A program made the translations under genes and the position numbers. Below the pieces are notes generated by a model. It did no database searches. It saw only the letters and a program-made list of their open reading frames with translations, and was not told where the DNA came from. A stretch of DNA of 64,000 nt from Trichobilharzia szidati. Lineage: Eukaryota > Platyhelminthes > Trematoda > Strigeidida > Schistosomatidae. Positions 1-10,607 of this stretch are shown here, piece by piece. The DNA lies in NCBI GenBank assembly GCA_944472155.2, contig OX235271.1:117557329-117621328 (forward strand). Direction: 5' to 3'. Position 1 is the first letter of the stretch. The number at the start of each line of letters is the position of its first letter.

Positions 1-322
1 CAGTTCATTTGAATTATTATTTTGCAATCGAATTAAATTAACAAAGAAACTGTGTAATTGGCACAATCATCGTGTTTTCACTCTCCGTTGTCTGCAACAG
101 AATGCATATCGTAAATCCGTAGCTGTCGAGTCACCTGACAACTCCGGTAGGTCGAATGAAGCGGCTCAATCTTCAGAAAGAAGACAAAGCAATGAGTCCG
201 ACAGGGTGCTTCTACTAAACTCTAATCCTAAACACCATTATTTTGAAAGTACTTCTAATCATAAAATTCTAGATACTAACAGTTTGGACAGACATGAAGG
301 CGTGATGTTAGCTGATGCATAG
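1..322 (+). CDS. Satellite ORF, 3' part of a copy cut by the window edge
   Basis: The window opens inside a copy of the satellite ORF. It ends in TAG at 320-322 and matches the last 106 or so codons of the full copies. Confidence 0.4.
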   Translation, partial: SSFELLFCNRIKLTKKLCNWHNHRVFTLRCLQQNAYRKSVAVESPDNSGRSNEAAQSSERRQSNESDRVLLLNSNPKHHYFESTSNHKILDTNSLDRHEGVMLADA

Positions 323-639
323 GAAATCCTTATTAATAAATAAAAATGGATATGTATCACTAATTATTAATACTTGGTCGAAATTCTCCACTGTCCATAT
401 CTTCTTATGGAGACGTTAAGAAATGTTTTACAACTGTCCACCCACACACACATACACACTCTGTTTAAAGTGTTTAACACAGGTAGACCAATATTTGTAA
501 GTCCGAGGTCAAATTCCGATCACAGCTCATAAACTTTTGTTTATTATACTTGTTGAATGACTCATGATTGGAGAAAGTTTTTGAAAACAAGTGATGTTCC
601 TTTGATATATATACCTCTGTCATGTGAATTTCGATTAAT

Positions 640-684
640 TTCCCTGAAGAAGTTCGGACCAGATTTCCGAACGAAACCTCGGAA
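640..684 (+). ncRNA. Minimal type I hammerhead ribozyme, unit 1
   Basis: Stem I is TTCC (640-643) with GGAA (681-684). The core CTGAAGA (644-650) matches C3 U4 G5 A6 N7 G8 A9, followed by one extra A (651). Stem II is a perfect 7-bp GTTCGGA (652-658) with TCCGAAC (666-672) around a 7-nt loop. GAA (673-675) follows, then A15.1 (676), a two-base CC, U16.1 (679) and H17 = C (680), the predicted cleavage site. Stem III is therefore only the A-U pair, as in the very short stem III hammerheads reported from retroelements. An extra A after A9 is tolerated in a viroid hammerhead. Activity is inferred, not shown. ATG of the ORF lies 52 nt past the cleavage site. Confidence 0.75.
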
Positions 685-732
685 TTACTCATTTCAATCT
701 CGCTGACATTTTACAAATACAATTTTGTACAA

Positions 733-1113
733 ATGTCTACTTCTCACTCGGCGCCCAAATATTTGAGAACTATTCTGACAAATCTCGACGACAGTTCATT
801 TGAATTATTATTTTGCAATCGAATTAAATTAACAAAGAAACTGTGTAATTGGCACAATCATCGTGTTTTCACTCTCCGTTGTCTGCAACAGAATGCATAT
901 CGTAAATCCGTAGCTGTCGAGTCACCTGACAACTCCGGTAGGTCGAATGAAGCGGCTCAATCTTCAGAAAGAAGACAAAGCAATGAGTCCGACAGGGTGC
1001 TTCTACTAAATTCTAATCCTAAACACCATTATTTTGAAAGTACTTCTAATCATAAAATTCTAGATACTAACAGTTTGGACAGACATGAAGGCGTGATGTT
1101 AGCTGATGCATAG
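733..1113 (+). CDS. 126-residue ORF of the satellite unit, PLE-like N-terminal pattern
   Basis: The ORF starts at ATG 733, 52 nt after the predicted hammerhead cleavage site, and ends in TAG. An in-frame extension upstream exists in other units only through a non-ATG codon, so the ATG is preferred. Residues 20-60 have the spacing K-L..K-L...H-x2-V-F-x3-C, which resembles the short N-terminal helical region before the reverse transcriptase of Penelope-like elements. The second half is hydrophilic and Ser/Asn/Arg-rich with no recognised domain. No catalytic motif is visible. It may be the start of a PLE ORF captured in a pseudo-LTR, or it may not be translated. This copy has T where the others have S at residue 17. 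Confidence 0.4.
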   Translation: MSTSHSAPKYLRTILTNLDDSSFELLFCNRIKLTKKLCNWHNHRVFTLRCLQQNAYRKSVAVESPDNSGRSNEAAQSSERRQSNESDRVLLLNSNPKHHYFESTSNHKILDTNSLDRHEGVMLADA

Positions 1114-1432
1114 GAAATCCTTATTAATAAATAAAAATGGATATGTATCACTAATTATTAATACTTGGTCGAAATTCTCCACTGTCCATATCTTCTTATG
1201 GAGACGTTAAGAAATGTTTTACAACTGTCCACCCACACACACACATACACACTCCGTTTAAAGTGTTTAACACAGGTAGACCAATATTTGTAAGTCCGAG
1301 GTCAAATTCCGATCACAGCTCATAAACTTTTGTTTATTATACTTGTTGAATGACTCATGATTGGAGAAAGTTTTTGAAAACAAGTGATGTTCCTTTGATA
1401 TATATACCTCTGTCATGTGAATTTCGATTAAT

Positions 1433-1477
1433 TTCCCTGAAGAAGTTCGGACCAGATTTCCGAACGAAACCTTGGAA
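1433..1477 (+). ncRNA. Hammerhead ribozyme, unit 2
   Basis: Same fold as 640-684 except that H17 is T rather than C. All remaining units share this T. Confidence 0.73.
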
Positions 1478-1525
1478 TTACTCATTTCAATCTCGCTGAC
1501 ATTTTACAAATACAATTTTGTACAA

Positions 1526-1906
1526 ATGTCTACTTCTCACTCGGCGCCCAAATATTTGAGAACTATTCTGTCAAATCTCGACGACAGTTCATTTGAATTA
1601 TTATTTTGCAATCGAATTAAATTAACAAAGAAACTGTGTAATTGGCACAATCATCGTGTTTTCACTCTCCGTTGTCTGCAACAGAATGCATATCGTAAAT
1701 CCGTAGCTGTCGAGTCACCTGACAACTCCGGTAGGTCGAATGAAGCGGCTCAATCTTCAGAAAGAAGACAAAGCAATGAGTCCGACAGGGTGCTTCTACT
1801 AAACTCTAATCCTAAACACCATTATTTTGAAAGTACTTCTAATCATAAAATTCTAGATACTAACAGTTTGGACAGACATGAAGGCGTGATGTTAGCTGAT
1901 GCATAG
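1526..1906 (+). CDS. Satellite ORF, unit 2
   Basis: Full 126-codon copy, ATG 52 nt after predicted ribozyme cleavage. Confidence 0.4.
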   Translation: MSTSHSAPKYLRTILSNLDDSSFELLFCNRIKLTKKLCNWHNHRVFTLRCLQQNAYRKSVAVESPDNSGRSNEAAQSSERRQSNESDRVLLLNSNPKHHYFESTSNHKILDTNSLDRHEGVMLADA

Positions 1907-2223
1907 GAAATCCTTATTAATAAATAAAAATGGATATGTATCACTAATTATTAATACTTGGTCGAAATTCTCCACTGTCCATATCTTCTTATGGAGACGT
2001 TAAGAAATGTTTTACAACTGTCCACCCACACACACATACACACTCCGTTTAAAGTGTTTAACACAGGTAGACCAATATTTGTAAGTCCGAGGTCAAATTC
2101 CGATCACAGCTCATAAACTTTTGTTTATTATACTTGTTGAATGACTCATGATTGGAGAAAGTTTTTGAAAACAAGTGATGTTCCTTTGATATATATACCT
2201 CTGTCATGTGAATTTCGATTAAT

Positions 2224-2268
2224 TTCCCTGAAGAAGTTCGGACCAGATTTCCGAACGAAACCTTGGAA
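2224..2268 (+). ncRNA. Hammerhead ribozyme, unit 3
   Basis: Core, stem II and stem I bases are unchanged; H17 = T. Confidence 0.73.
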
Positions 2269-2316
2269 TTACTCATTTCAATCTCGCTGACATTTTACAA
2301 ATACAATTTTGTACAA

Positions 2317-2697
2317 ATGTCTACTTCTCACTCGGCGCCCAAATATTTGAGAACTATTCTGTCAAATCTCGACGACAGTTCATTTGAATTATTATTTTGC
2401 AATCGAATTAAATTAACAAAGAAACTGTGTAATTGGCACAATCATCGTGTTTTCACTCTCCGTTGTCTGCAACAGAATGCATATCGTAAATCCGTAGCTG
2501 TCGAGTCACCTGACAACTCCGGTAGGTCGAATGAAGCGGCTCAATCTTCAGAAAGAAGACAAAGCAATGAGTCCGACAGGGTGCTTCTACTAAACTCTAA
2601 TCCTAAACACCATTATTTTGAAAGTACTTCTAATCATAAAATTCTAGATACTAACAGTTTGGACAGACATGAAGGCGTGATGTTAGCTGATGCATAG
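2317..2697 (+). CDS. Satellite ORF, unit 3
   Basis: Full-length copy, same protein as unit 2. Confidence 0.4.
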   Translation: MSTSHSAPKYLRTILSNLDDSSFELLFCNRIKLTKKLCNWHNHRVFTLRCLQQNAYRKSVAVESPDNSGRSNEAAQSSERRQSNESDRVLLLNSNPKHHYFESTSNHKILDTNSLDRHEGVMLADA

Positions 2698-3014
2698 GAA
2701 ATCCTTATTAATAAATAAAAATGGATATGTATCACTAATTATTAATACTTGGTCGAAATTCTCCACTGTCCATATCTTCTTATGGAGACGTTAAGAAATG
2801 TTTTACAACTGTCCACCCACACACACATACACACTCCGTTTAAAGTGTTTAACACAGGTAGACCAATATTTGTAAGTCCGAGGTCAAATTCCGATCACAG
2901 CTCATAAACTTTTGTTTATTATACTTGTTGAATGACTCATGATTGGAGAAAGTTTTTGAAAACAAGTGATGTTCCTTTGATATATATACCTCTGTCATGT
3001 GAATTTCGATTAAT

Positions 3015-3059
3015 TTCCCTGAAGAAGTTCGGACCAGATTTCCGAACGAAACCTTGGAA
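3015..3059 (+). ncRNA. Hammerhead ribozyme, unit 4
   Basis: Unchanged fold, H17 = T. Confidence 0.73.
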
Positions 3060-3107
3060 TTACTCATTTCAATCTCGCTGACATTTTACAAATACAATTT
3101 TGTACAA

Positions 3108-3488
3108 ATGTCTACTTCTCACTCGGCGCCCAAATATTTGAGAACTATTCTGTCAAATCTCGACGACAGTTCATTTGAATTATTATTTTGCAATCGAATT
3201 AAATTAACAAAGAAACTGTGTAATTGGCACAATCATCGTGTTTTCACTCTCCGTTGTCTGCAACAGAATGCATATCGTAAATCCGTAGCTGTCGAGTCAC
3301 CTGACAACTCCGGTAGGTCGAATGAAGCGGCTCAATCTTCAGAAAGAAGACAAAGCAATGAGTCCGACAGGGTGCTTCTACTAAACTCTAATCCTAAACA
3401 CCATTATTTTGAAAGTACTTCTAATCATAAAATTCTAGATACTAACAGTTTGGACAGACATGAAGGCGTGATGTTAGCTGATGCATAG
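3108..3488 (+). CDS. Satellite ORF, unit 4
   Basis: Full-length copy, same protein as unit 2. Confidence 0.4.
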   Translation: MSTSHSAPKYLRTILSNLDDSSFELLFCNRIKLTKKLCNWHNHRVFTLRCLQQNAYRKSVAVESPDNSGRSNEAAQSSERRQSNESDRVLLLNSNPKHHYFESTSNHKILDTNSLDRHEGVMLADA

Positions 3489-3805
3489 GAAATCCTTATT
3501 AATAAATAAAAATGGATATGTATCACTAATTATTAATACTTGGTCGAAATTCTCCACTGTCCATATCTTCTTATGGAGACGTTAAGAAATGTTTTACAAC
3601 TGTCCACCCACACACACATACACACTCTGTTTAAAGTGTTTAACACAGGTAGACCAATATTTGTAAGTCCGAGGTCAAATTCCGATCACAGCTCATAAAC
3701 TTTTGTTTATTATACTTGTTGAATGACTCATGATTGGAGAAAGTTTTTGAAAACAAGTGATGTTCCTTTGATATATATACCTCTGTCATGTGAATTTCGA
3801 TTAAT

Positions 3806-3850
3806 TTCCCTGAAGAAGTTCGGACCAGATTTCCGAACGAAACCTTGGAA
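3806..3850 (+). ncRNA. Hammerhead ribozyme, unit 5
   Basis: Unchanged fold, H17 = T. Confidence 0.73.
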
Positions 3851-3898
3851 TTACTCATTTCAATCTCGCTGACATTTTACAAATACAATTTTGTACAA

Positions 3899-4279
3899 AT
3901 GTCTACTTCTCACTCGGCGCCCAAATATTTGAGAACTATTCTGTCAAATCTCGACGACAGTTCATTTGAATTATTATTTTGCAATCGAATTAAATTAACA
4001 AAGAAACTGTGTAATTGGCACAATCATCGTGTTTTCACTCTCCGTTGTCTGCAACAGAATGCATATCGTAAATCCGTAGCTGTCGAGTCACCTGACAACT
4101 CCGGTAGGTCGAATGAAGCGGCTCAATCTTCAGAAAGAAGACAAAGCAATGAGTCCGACAGGGTGCTTCTACTAAACTCTAATCCTAAACACCATTATTT
4201 TGAAAGTACTTCTAATCATAAAATTCTAGATACTAACAGTTTGGACAGACATGAAGGCGTGATGTTAGCTGATGCATAG
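3899..4279 (+). CDS. Satellite ORF, unit 5
   Basis: Full-length copy, same protein as unit 2. Confidence 0.4.
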   Translation: MSTSHSAPKYLRTILSNLDDSSFELLFCNRIKLTKKLCNWHNHRVFTLRCLQQNAYRKSVAVESPDNSGRSNEAAQSSERRQSNESDRVLLLNSNPKHHYFESTSNHKILDTNSLDRHEGVMLADA

Positions 4280-4596
4280 GAAATCCTTATTAATAAATAA
4301 AAATGGATATGTATCACTAATTATTAATACTTGGTCGAAATTCTCCACTGTCCATATCTTCTTATGGAGACGTTAAGAAATGTTTTACAACTGTCCACCC
4401 ACACACACATACACACTCTGTTTAAAGTGTTTAACACAGGTAGACCAATATTTGTAAGTCCGAGGTCAAATTCCGATCACAGCTCATAAACTTTTGTTTA
4501 TTATACTTGTTGAATGACTCATGATTGGAGAAAGTTTTTGAAAACAAGTGATGTTCCTTTGATATATATACCTCTGTCATGTGAATTTCGATTAAT

Positions 4597-4641
4597 TTCC
4601 CTGAAGAAGTTCGGACCAGATTTCCGAACGAAACCTTGGAA
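4597..4641 (+). ncRNA. Hammerhead ribozyme, unit 6
   Basis: Unchanged fold, H17 = T. Confidence 0.73.
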
Positions 4642-4689
4642 TTACTCATTTCAATCTCGCTGACATTTTACAAATACAATTTTGTACAA

Positions 4690-5070
4690 ATGTCTACTTC
4701 TCACTCGGCGCCCAAATATTTGAGAACTATTCTGTCAAATCTCGACGACAGTTCATTTGAATTATTATTTTGCAATCGAATTAAATTAACAAAGAAACTG
4801 TGTAATTGGCACAATCATCGTGTTTTCACTCTCCGTTGTCTGCAACAGAATGCATATCGTAAATCCGTAGCTGTCGAGTCACCTGACAACTCCGGTAGGT
4901 CGAATGAAGCGGCTCAATCTTCAGAAAGAAGACAAAGCAATGAGTCCGACAGGGTGCTTCTACTAAACTCTAATCCTAAACACCATTATTTTGAAAGTAC
5001 TTCTAATCATAAAATTCTAGATACTAACAGTTTGGACAGACATGAAGGCGTGATGTTAGCTGATGCATAG
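4690..5070 (+). CDS. Satellite ORF, unit 6
   Basis: Full-length copy, same protein as unit 2. Confidence 0.4.
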   Translation: MSTSHSAPKYLRTILSNLDDSSFELLFCNRIKLTKKLCNWHNHRVFTLRCLQQNAYRKSVAVESPDNSGRSNEAAQSSERRQSNESDRVLLLNSNPKHHYFESTSNHKILDTNSLDRHEGVMLADA

Positions 5071-5387
5071 GAAATCCTTATTAATAAATAAAAATGGATA
5101 TGTATCACTAATTATTAATACTTGGTCGAAATTCTCCACTGTCCATATCTTCTTATGGAGACGTTAAGAAATGTTTTACAACTGTCCACCCACACACACA
5201 TACACACTCTGTTTAAAGTGTTTAACACAGGTAGACCAATATTTGTAAGTCCGAGGTCAAATTCCGATCACAGCTCATAAACTTTTGTTTATTATACTTG
5301 TTGAATGACTCATGATTGGAGAAAGTTTTTGAAAACAAGTGATGTTCCTTTGATATATATACCTCTGTCATGTGAATTTCGATTAAT

Positions 5388-5432
5388 TTCCCTGAAGAAG
5401 TTCGGACCAGATTTCCGAACGAAACCTTGGAA
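5388..5432 (+). ncRNA. Hammerhead ribozyme, unit 7
   Basis: Unchanged fold, H17 = T. Confidence 0.73.
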
Positions 5433-5480
5433 TTACTCATTTCAATCTCGCTGACATTTTACAAATACAATTTTGTACAA

Positions 5481-5861
5481 ATGTCTACTTCTCACTCGGC
5501 GCCCAAATATTTGAGAACTATTCTGTCAAATCTCGACGACAGTTCATTTGAATTATTATTTTGCAATCGAATTAAATTAACAAAGAAACTGTGTAATTGG
5601 CACAATCATCGTGTTTTCACTCTCCGTTGTCTGCAACAGAATGCATATCGTAAATCCGTAGCTGTCGAGTCACCTGACAACTCCGGTAGGTCGAATGAAG
5701 CGGCTCAATCTTCAGAAAGAAGACAAAGCAATGAGTCCGACAGGGTGCTTCTACTAAACTCTAATCCTAAACACCATTATTTTGAAAGTACTTCTAATCA
5801 TAAAATTCTAGATACTAACAGTTTGGACAGACATGAAGGCGTGATGTTAGCTGATGCATAG
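5481..5861 (+). CDS. Satellite ORF, unit 7
   Basis: Full-length copy, same protein as unit 2. Confidence 0.4.
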   Translation: MSTSHSAPKYLRTILSNLDDSSFELLFCNRIKLTKKLCNWHNHRVFTLRCLQQNAYRKSVAVESPDNSGRSNEAAQSSERRQSNESDRVLLLNSNPKHHYFESTSNHKILDTNSLDRHEGVMLADA

Positions 5862-6178
5862 GAAATCCTTATTAATAAATAAAAATGGATATGTATCACT
5901 AATTATTAATACTTGGTCGAAATTCTCCACTGTCCATATCTTCTTATGGAGACGTTAAGAAATGTTTTACAACTGTCCACCCACACACACATACACACTC
6001 TGTTTAAAGTGTTTAACACAGGTAGACCAATATTTGTAAGTCCGAGGTCAAATTCCGATCACAGCTCATAAACTTTTGTTTATTATACTTGTTGAATGAC
6101 TCATGATTGGAGAAAGTTTTTGAAAACAAGTGATGTTCCTTTGATATATATACCTCTGTCATGTGAATTTCGATTAAT

Positions 6179-6223
6179 TTCCCTGAAGAAGTTCGGACCA
6201 GATTTCCGAACGAAACCTTGGAA
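6179..6223 (+). ncRNA. Hammerhead ribozyme, unit 8
   Basis: Unchanged fold, H17 = T. Confidence 0.73.
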
Positions 6224-6271
6224 TTACTCATTTCAATCTCGCTGACATTTTACAAATACAATTTTGTACAA

Positions 6272-6652
6272 ATGTCTACTTCTCACTCGGCGCCCAAATA
6301 TTTGAGAACTATTCTGTCAAATCTCGACGACAGTTCATTTGAATTATTATTTTGCAATCGAATTAAATTAACAAAGAAACTGTGTAATTGGCACAATCAT
6401 CGTGTTTTCACTCTCCGTTGTCTGCAACAGAATGCATATCGTAAATCCGTAGCTGTCGAGTCACCTGACAACTCCGGTAGGTCGAATGAAGCGGCTCAAT
6501 CTTCAGAAAGAAGACAAAGCAATGAGTCCGACAGGGTGCTTCTACTAAACTCTAATCCTAAACACCATTATTTTGAAAGTACTTCTAATCATAAAATTCT
6601 AGATACTAACAGTTTGGACAGACATGAAGGCGTGATGTTAGCTGATGCATAG
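6272..6652 (+). CDS. Satellite ORF, unit 8
   Basis: Full-length copy, same protein as unit 2. Confidence 0.4.
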   Translation: MSTSHSAPKYLRTILSNLDDSSFELLFCNRIKLTKKLCNWHNHRVFTLRCLQQNAYRKSVAVESPDNSGRSNEAAQSSERRQSNESDRVLLLNSNPKHHYFESTSNHKILDTNSLDRHEGVMLADA

Positions 6653-6969
6653 GAAATCCTTATTAATAAATAAAAATGGATATGTATCACTAATTATTAA
6701 TACTTGGTCGAAATTCTCCACTGTCCATATCTTCTTATGGAGACGTTAAGAAATGTTTTACAACTGTCCACCCACACACACATACACACTCTGTTTAAAG
6801 TGTTTAACACAGGTAGACCAATATTTGTAAGTCCGAGGTCAAATTCCGATCACAGCTCATAAACTTTTGTTTATTATACTTGTTGAATGACTCATGATTG
6901 GAGAAAGTTTTTGAAAACAAGTGATGTTCCTTTGATATATATACCTCTGTCATGTGAATTTCGATTAAT

Positions 6970-7014
6970 TTCCCTGAAGAAGTTCGGACCAGATTTCCGA
7001 ACGAAACCTTGGAA
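6970..7014 (+). ncRNA. Hammerhead ribozyme, unit 9
   Basis: Unchanged fold, H17 = T. Confidence 0.73.
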
Positions 7015-7062
7015 TTACTCATTTCAATCTCGCTGACATTTTACAAATACAATTTTGTACAA

Positions 7063-7443
7063 ATGTCTACTTCTCACTCGGCGCCCAAATATTTGAGAAC
7101 TATTCTGTCAAATCTCGACGACAGTTCATTTGAATTATTATTTTGCAATCGAATTAAATTAACAAAGAAACTGTGTAATTGGCACAATCATCGTGTTTTC
7201 ACTCTCCGTTGTCTGCAACAGAATGCATATCGTAAATCCGTAGCTGTCGAGTCACCTGACAACTCCGGTAGGTCGAATGAAGCGGCTCAATCTTCAGAAA
7301 GAAGACAAAGCAATGAGTCCGACAGGGTGCTTCTACTAAACTCTAATCCTAAACACCATTATTTTGAAAGTACTTCTAATCATAAAATTCTAGATACTAA
7401 CAGTTTGGACAGACATGAAGGCGTGATGTTAGCTGATGCATAG
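7063..7443 (+). CDS. Satellite ORF, unit 9
   Basis: Full-length copy, same protein as unit 2. Confidence 0.4.
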   Translation: MSTSHSAPKYLRTILSNLDDSSFELLFCNRIKLTKKLCNWHNHRVFTLRCLQQNAYRKSVAVESPDNSGRSNEAAQSSERRQSNESDRVLLLNSNPKHHYFESTSNHKILDTNSLDRHEGVMLADA

Positions 7444-7760
7444 GAAATCCTTATTAATAAATAAAAATGGATATGTATCACTAATTATTAATACTTGGTC
7501 GAAATTCTCCACTGTCCATATCTTCTTATGGAGACGTTAAGAAATGTTTTACAACTGTCCACCCACACACACATACACACTCTGTTTAAAGTGTTTAACA
7601 CAGGTAGACCAATATTTGTAAGTCCGAGGTCAAATTCCGATCACAGCTCATAAACTTTTGTTTATTATACTTGTTGAATGACTCATGATTGGAGAAAGTT
7701 TTTGAAAACAAGTGATGTTCCTTTGATATATATACCTCTGTCATGTGAATTTCGATTAAT

Positions 7761-7805
7761 TTCCCTGAAGAAGTTCGGACCAGATTTCCGAACGAAACCT
7801 TGGAA
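7761..7805 (+). ncRNA. Hammerhead ribozyme, unit 10
   Basis: Unchanged fold, H17 = T. Confidence 0.73.
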
Positions 7806-7853
7806 TTACTCATTTCAATCTCGCTGACATTTTACAAATACAATTTTGTACAA

Positions 7854-8234
7854 ATGTCTACTTCTCACTCGGCGCCCAAATATTTGAGAACTATTCTGTC
7901 AAATCTCGACGACAGTTCATTTGAATTATTATTTTGCAATCGAATTAAATTAACAAAGAAACTGTGTAATTGGCACAATCATCGTGTTTTCACTCTCCGT
8001 TGTCTGCAACAGAATGCATATCGTAAATCCGTAGCTGTCGAGTCACCTGACAACTCCGGTAGGTCGAATGAAGCGGCTCAATCTTCAGAAAGAAGACAAA
8101 GCAATGAGTCCGACAGGGTGCTTCTACTAAACTCTAATCCTAAACACCATTATTTTGAAAGTACTTCTAATCATAAAATTCTAGATACTAACAGTTTGGA
8201 CAGACATGAAGGCGTGATGTTAGCTGATGCATAG
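7854..8234 (+). CDS. Satellite ORF, unit 10
   Basis: Full-length copy, same protein as unit 2. Confidence 0.4.
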   Translation: MSTSHSAPKYLRTILSNLDDSSFELLFCNRIKLTKKLCNWHNHRVFTLRCLQQNAYRKSVAVESPDNSGRSNEAAQSSERRQSNESDRVLLLNSNPKHHYFESTSNHKILDTNSLDRHEGVMLADA

Positions 8235-8551
8235 GAAATCCTTATTAATAAATAAAAATGGATATGTATCACTAATTATTAATACTTGGTCGAAATTCTC
8301 CACTGTCCATATCTTCTTATGGAGACGTTAAGAAATGTTTTACAACTGTCCACCCACACACACATACACACTCTGTTTAAAGTGTTTAACACAGGTAGAC
8401 CAATATTTGTAAGTCCGAGGTCAAATTCCGATCACAGCTCATAAACTTTTGTTTATTATACTTGTTGAATGACTCATGATTGGAGAAAGTTTTTGAAAAC
8501 AAGTGATGTTCCTTTGATATATATACCTCTGTCATGTGAATTTCGATTAAT

Positions 8552-8596
8552 TTCCCTGAAGAAGTTCGGACCAGATTTCCGAACGAAACCTTGGAA
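8552..8596 (+). ncRNA. Hammerhead ribozyme, unit 11
   Basis: Unchanged fold, H17 = T. Confidence 0.73.
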
Positions 8597-8644
8597 TTAC
8601 TCATTTCAATCTCGCTGACATTTTACAAATACAATTTTGTACAA

Positions 8645-9025
8645 ATGTCTACTTCTCACTCGGCGCCCAAATATTTGAGAACTATTCTGTCAAATCTCGA
8701 CGACAGTTCATTTGAATTATTATTTTGCAATCGAATTAAATTAACAAAGAAACTGTGTAATTGGCACAATCATCGTGTTTTCACTCTCCGTTGTCTGCAA
8801 CAGAATGCATATCGTAAATCCGTAGCTGTCGAGTCACCTGACAACTCCGGTAGGTCGAATGAAGCGGCTCAATCTTCAGAAAGAAGACAAAGCAATGAGT
8901 CCGACAGGGTGCTTCTACTAAACTCTAATCCTAAACACCATTATTTTGAAAGTACTTCTAATCATAAAATTCTAGATACTAACAGTTTGGACAGACATGA
9001 AGGCGTGATGTTAGCTGATGCATAG
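8645..9025 (+). CDS. Satellite ORF, unit 11
   Basis: Full-length copy, same protein as unit 2. Confidence 0.4.
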   Translation: MSTSHSAPKYLRTILSNLDDSSFELLFCNRIKLTKKLCNWHNHRVFTLRCLQQNAYRKSVAVESPDNSGRSNEAAQSSERRQSNESDRVLLLNSNPKHHYFESTSNHKILDTNSLDRHEGVMLADA

Positions 9026-9342
9026 GAAATCCTTATTAATAAATAAAAATGGATATGTATCACTAATTATTAATACTTGGTCGAAATTCTCCACTGTCCA
9101 TATCTTCTTATGGAGACGTTAAGAAATGTTTTACAACTGTCCACCCACACACACATACACACTCTGTTTAAAGTGTTTAACACAGGTAGACCAATATTTG
9201 TAAGTCCGAGGTCAAATTCCGATCACAGCTCATAAACTTTTGTTTATTATACTTGTTGAATGACTCATGATTGGAGAAAGTTTTTGAAAACAAGTGATGT
9301 TCCTTTGATATATATACCTCTGTCATGTGAATTTCGATTAAT

Positions 9343-9387
9343 TTCCCTGAAGAAGTTCGGACCAGATTTCCGAACGAAACCTTGGAA
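9343..9387 (+). ncRNA. Hammerhead ribozyme, unit 12
   Basis: Unchanged fold, H17 = T. Confidence 0.73.
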
Positions 9388-9435
9388 TTACTCATTTCAA
9401 TCTCGCTGACATTTTACAAATACAATTTTGTACAA

Positions 9436-9816
9436 ATGTCTACTTCTCACTCGGCGCCCAAATATTTGAGAACTATTCTGTCAAATCTCGACGACAGTTC
9501 ATTTGAATTATTATTTTGCAATCGAATTAAATTAACAAAGAAACTGTGTAATTGGCACAATCATCGTGTTTTCACTCTCCGTTGTCTGCAACAGAATGCA
9601 TATCGTAAATCCGTAGCTGTCGAGTCACCTGACAACTCCGGTAGGTCGAATGAAGCGGCTCAATCTTCAGAAAGAAGACAAAGCAATGAGTCCGACAGGG
9701 TGCTTCTACTAAACTCTAATCCTAAACACCATTATTTTGAAAGTACTTCTAATCATAAAATTCTAGATACTAACAGTTTGGACAGACATGAAGGCGTGAT
9801 GTTAGCTGATGCATAG
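9436..9816 (+). CDS. Satellite ORF, unit 12
   Basis: Full-length copy, same protein as unit 2. Confidence 0.4.
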   Translation: MSTSHSAPKYLRTILSNLDDSSFELLFCNRIKLTKKLCNWHNHRVFTLRCLQQNAYRKSVAVESPDNSGRSNEAAQSSERRQSNESDRVLLLNSNPKHHYFESTSNHKILDTNSLDRHEGVMLADA

Positions 9817-10133
9817 GAAATCCTTATTAATAAATAAAAATGGATATGTATCACTAATTATTAATACTTGGTCGAAATTCTCCACTGTCCATATCTTCTT
9901 ATGGAGACGTTAAGAAATGTTTTACAACTGTCCACCCACACACACATACACACTCTGTTTAAAGTGTTTAACACAGGTAGACCAATATTTGTAAGTCCGA
10001 GGTCAAATTCCGATCACAGCTCATAAACTTTTGTTTATTATACTTGTTGAATGACTCATGATTGGAGAAAGTTTTTGAAAACAAGTGATGTTCCTTTGAT
10101 ATATATACCTCTGTCATGTGAATTTCGATTAAT

Positions 10134-10178
10134 TTCCCTGAAGAAGTTCGGACCAGATTTCCGAACGAAACCTTGGAA
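10134..10178 (+). ncRNA. Hammerhead ribozyme, unit 13
   Basis: Unchanged fold, H17 = T. Confidence 0.73.
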
Positions 10179-10226
10179 TTACTCATTTCAATCTCGCTGA
10201 CATTTTACAAATACAATTTTGTACAA

Positions 10227-10607
10227 ATGTCTACTTCTCACTCGGCGCCCAAATATTTGAGAACTATTCTGTCAAATCTCGACGACAGTTCATTTGAATT
10301 ATTATTTTGCAATCGAATTAAATTAACAAAGAAACTGTGTAATTGGCACAATCATCGTGTTTTCACTCTCCGTTGTCTGCAACAGAATGCATATCGTAAA
10401 TCCGTAGCTGTCGAGTCACCTGACAACTCCGGTAGGTCGAATGAAGCGGCTCAATCTTCAGAAAGAAGACAAAGCAATGAGTCCGACAGGGTGCTTCTAC
10501 TAAACTCTAATCCTAAACACCATTATTTTGAAAGTACTTCTAATCATAAAATTCTAGATACTAACAGTTTGGACAGACATGAAGGCGTGATGTTAGCTGA
10601 TGCATAG
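10227..10607 (+). CDS. Satellite ORF, unit 13
   Basis: Full-length copy, same protein as unit 2. Confidence 0.4.
   Translation: MSTSHSAPKYLRTILSNLDDSSFELLFCNRIKLTKKLCNWHNHRVFTLRCLQQNAYRKSVAVESPDNSGRSNEAAQSSERRQSNESDRVLLLNSNPKHHYFESTSNHKILDTNSLDRHEGVMLADA

Noticed and set aside
474..692. 72-residue minus-strand ORF repeated in every satellite unit
   Set aside because: It overlaps the ribozyme antisense and is conserved only because the units are nearly identical. No domain or codon signal supports it.
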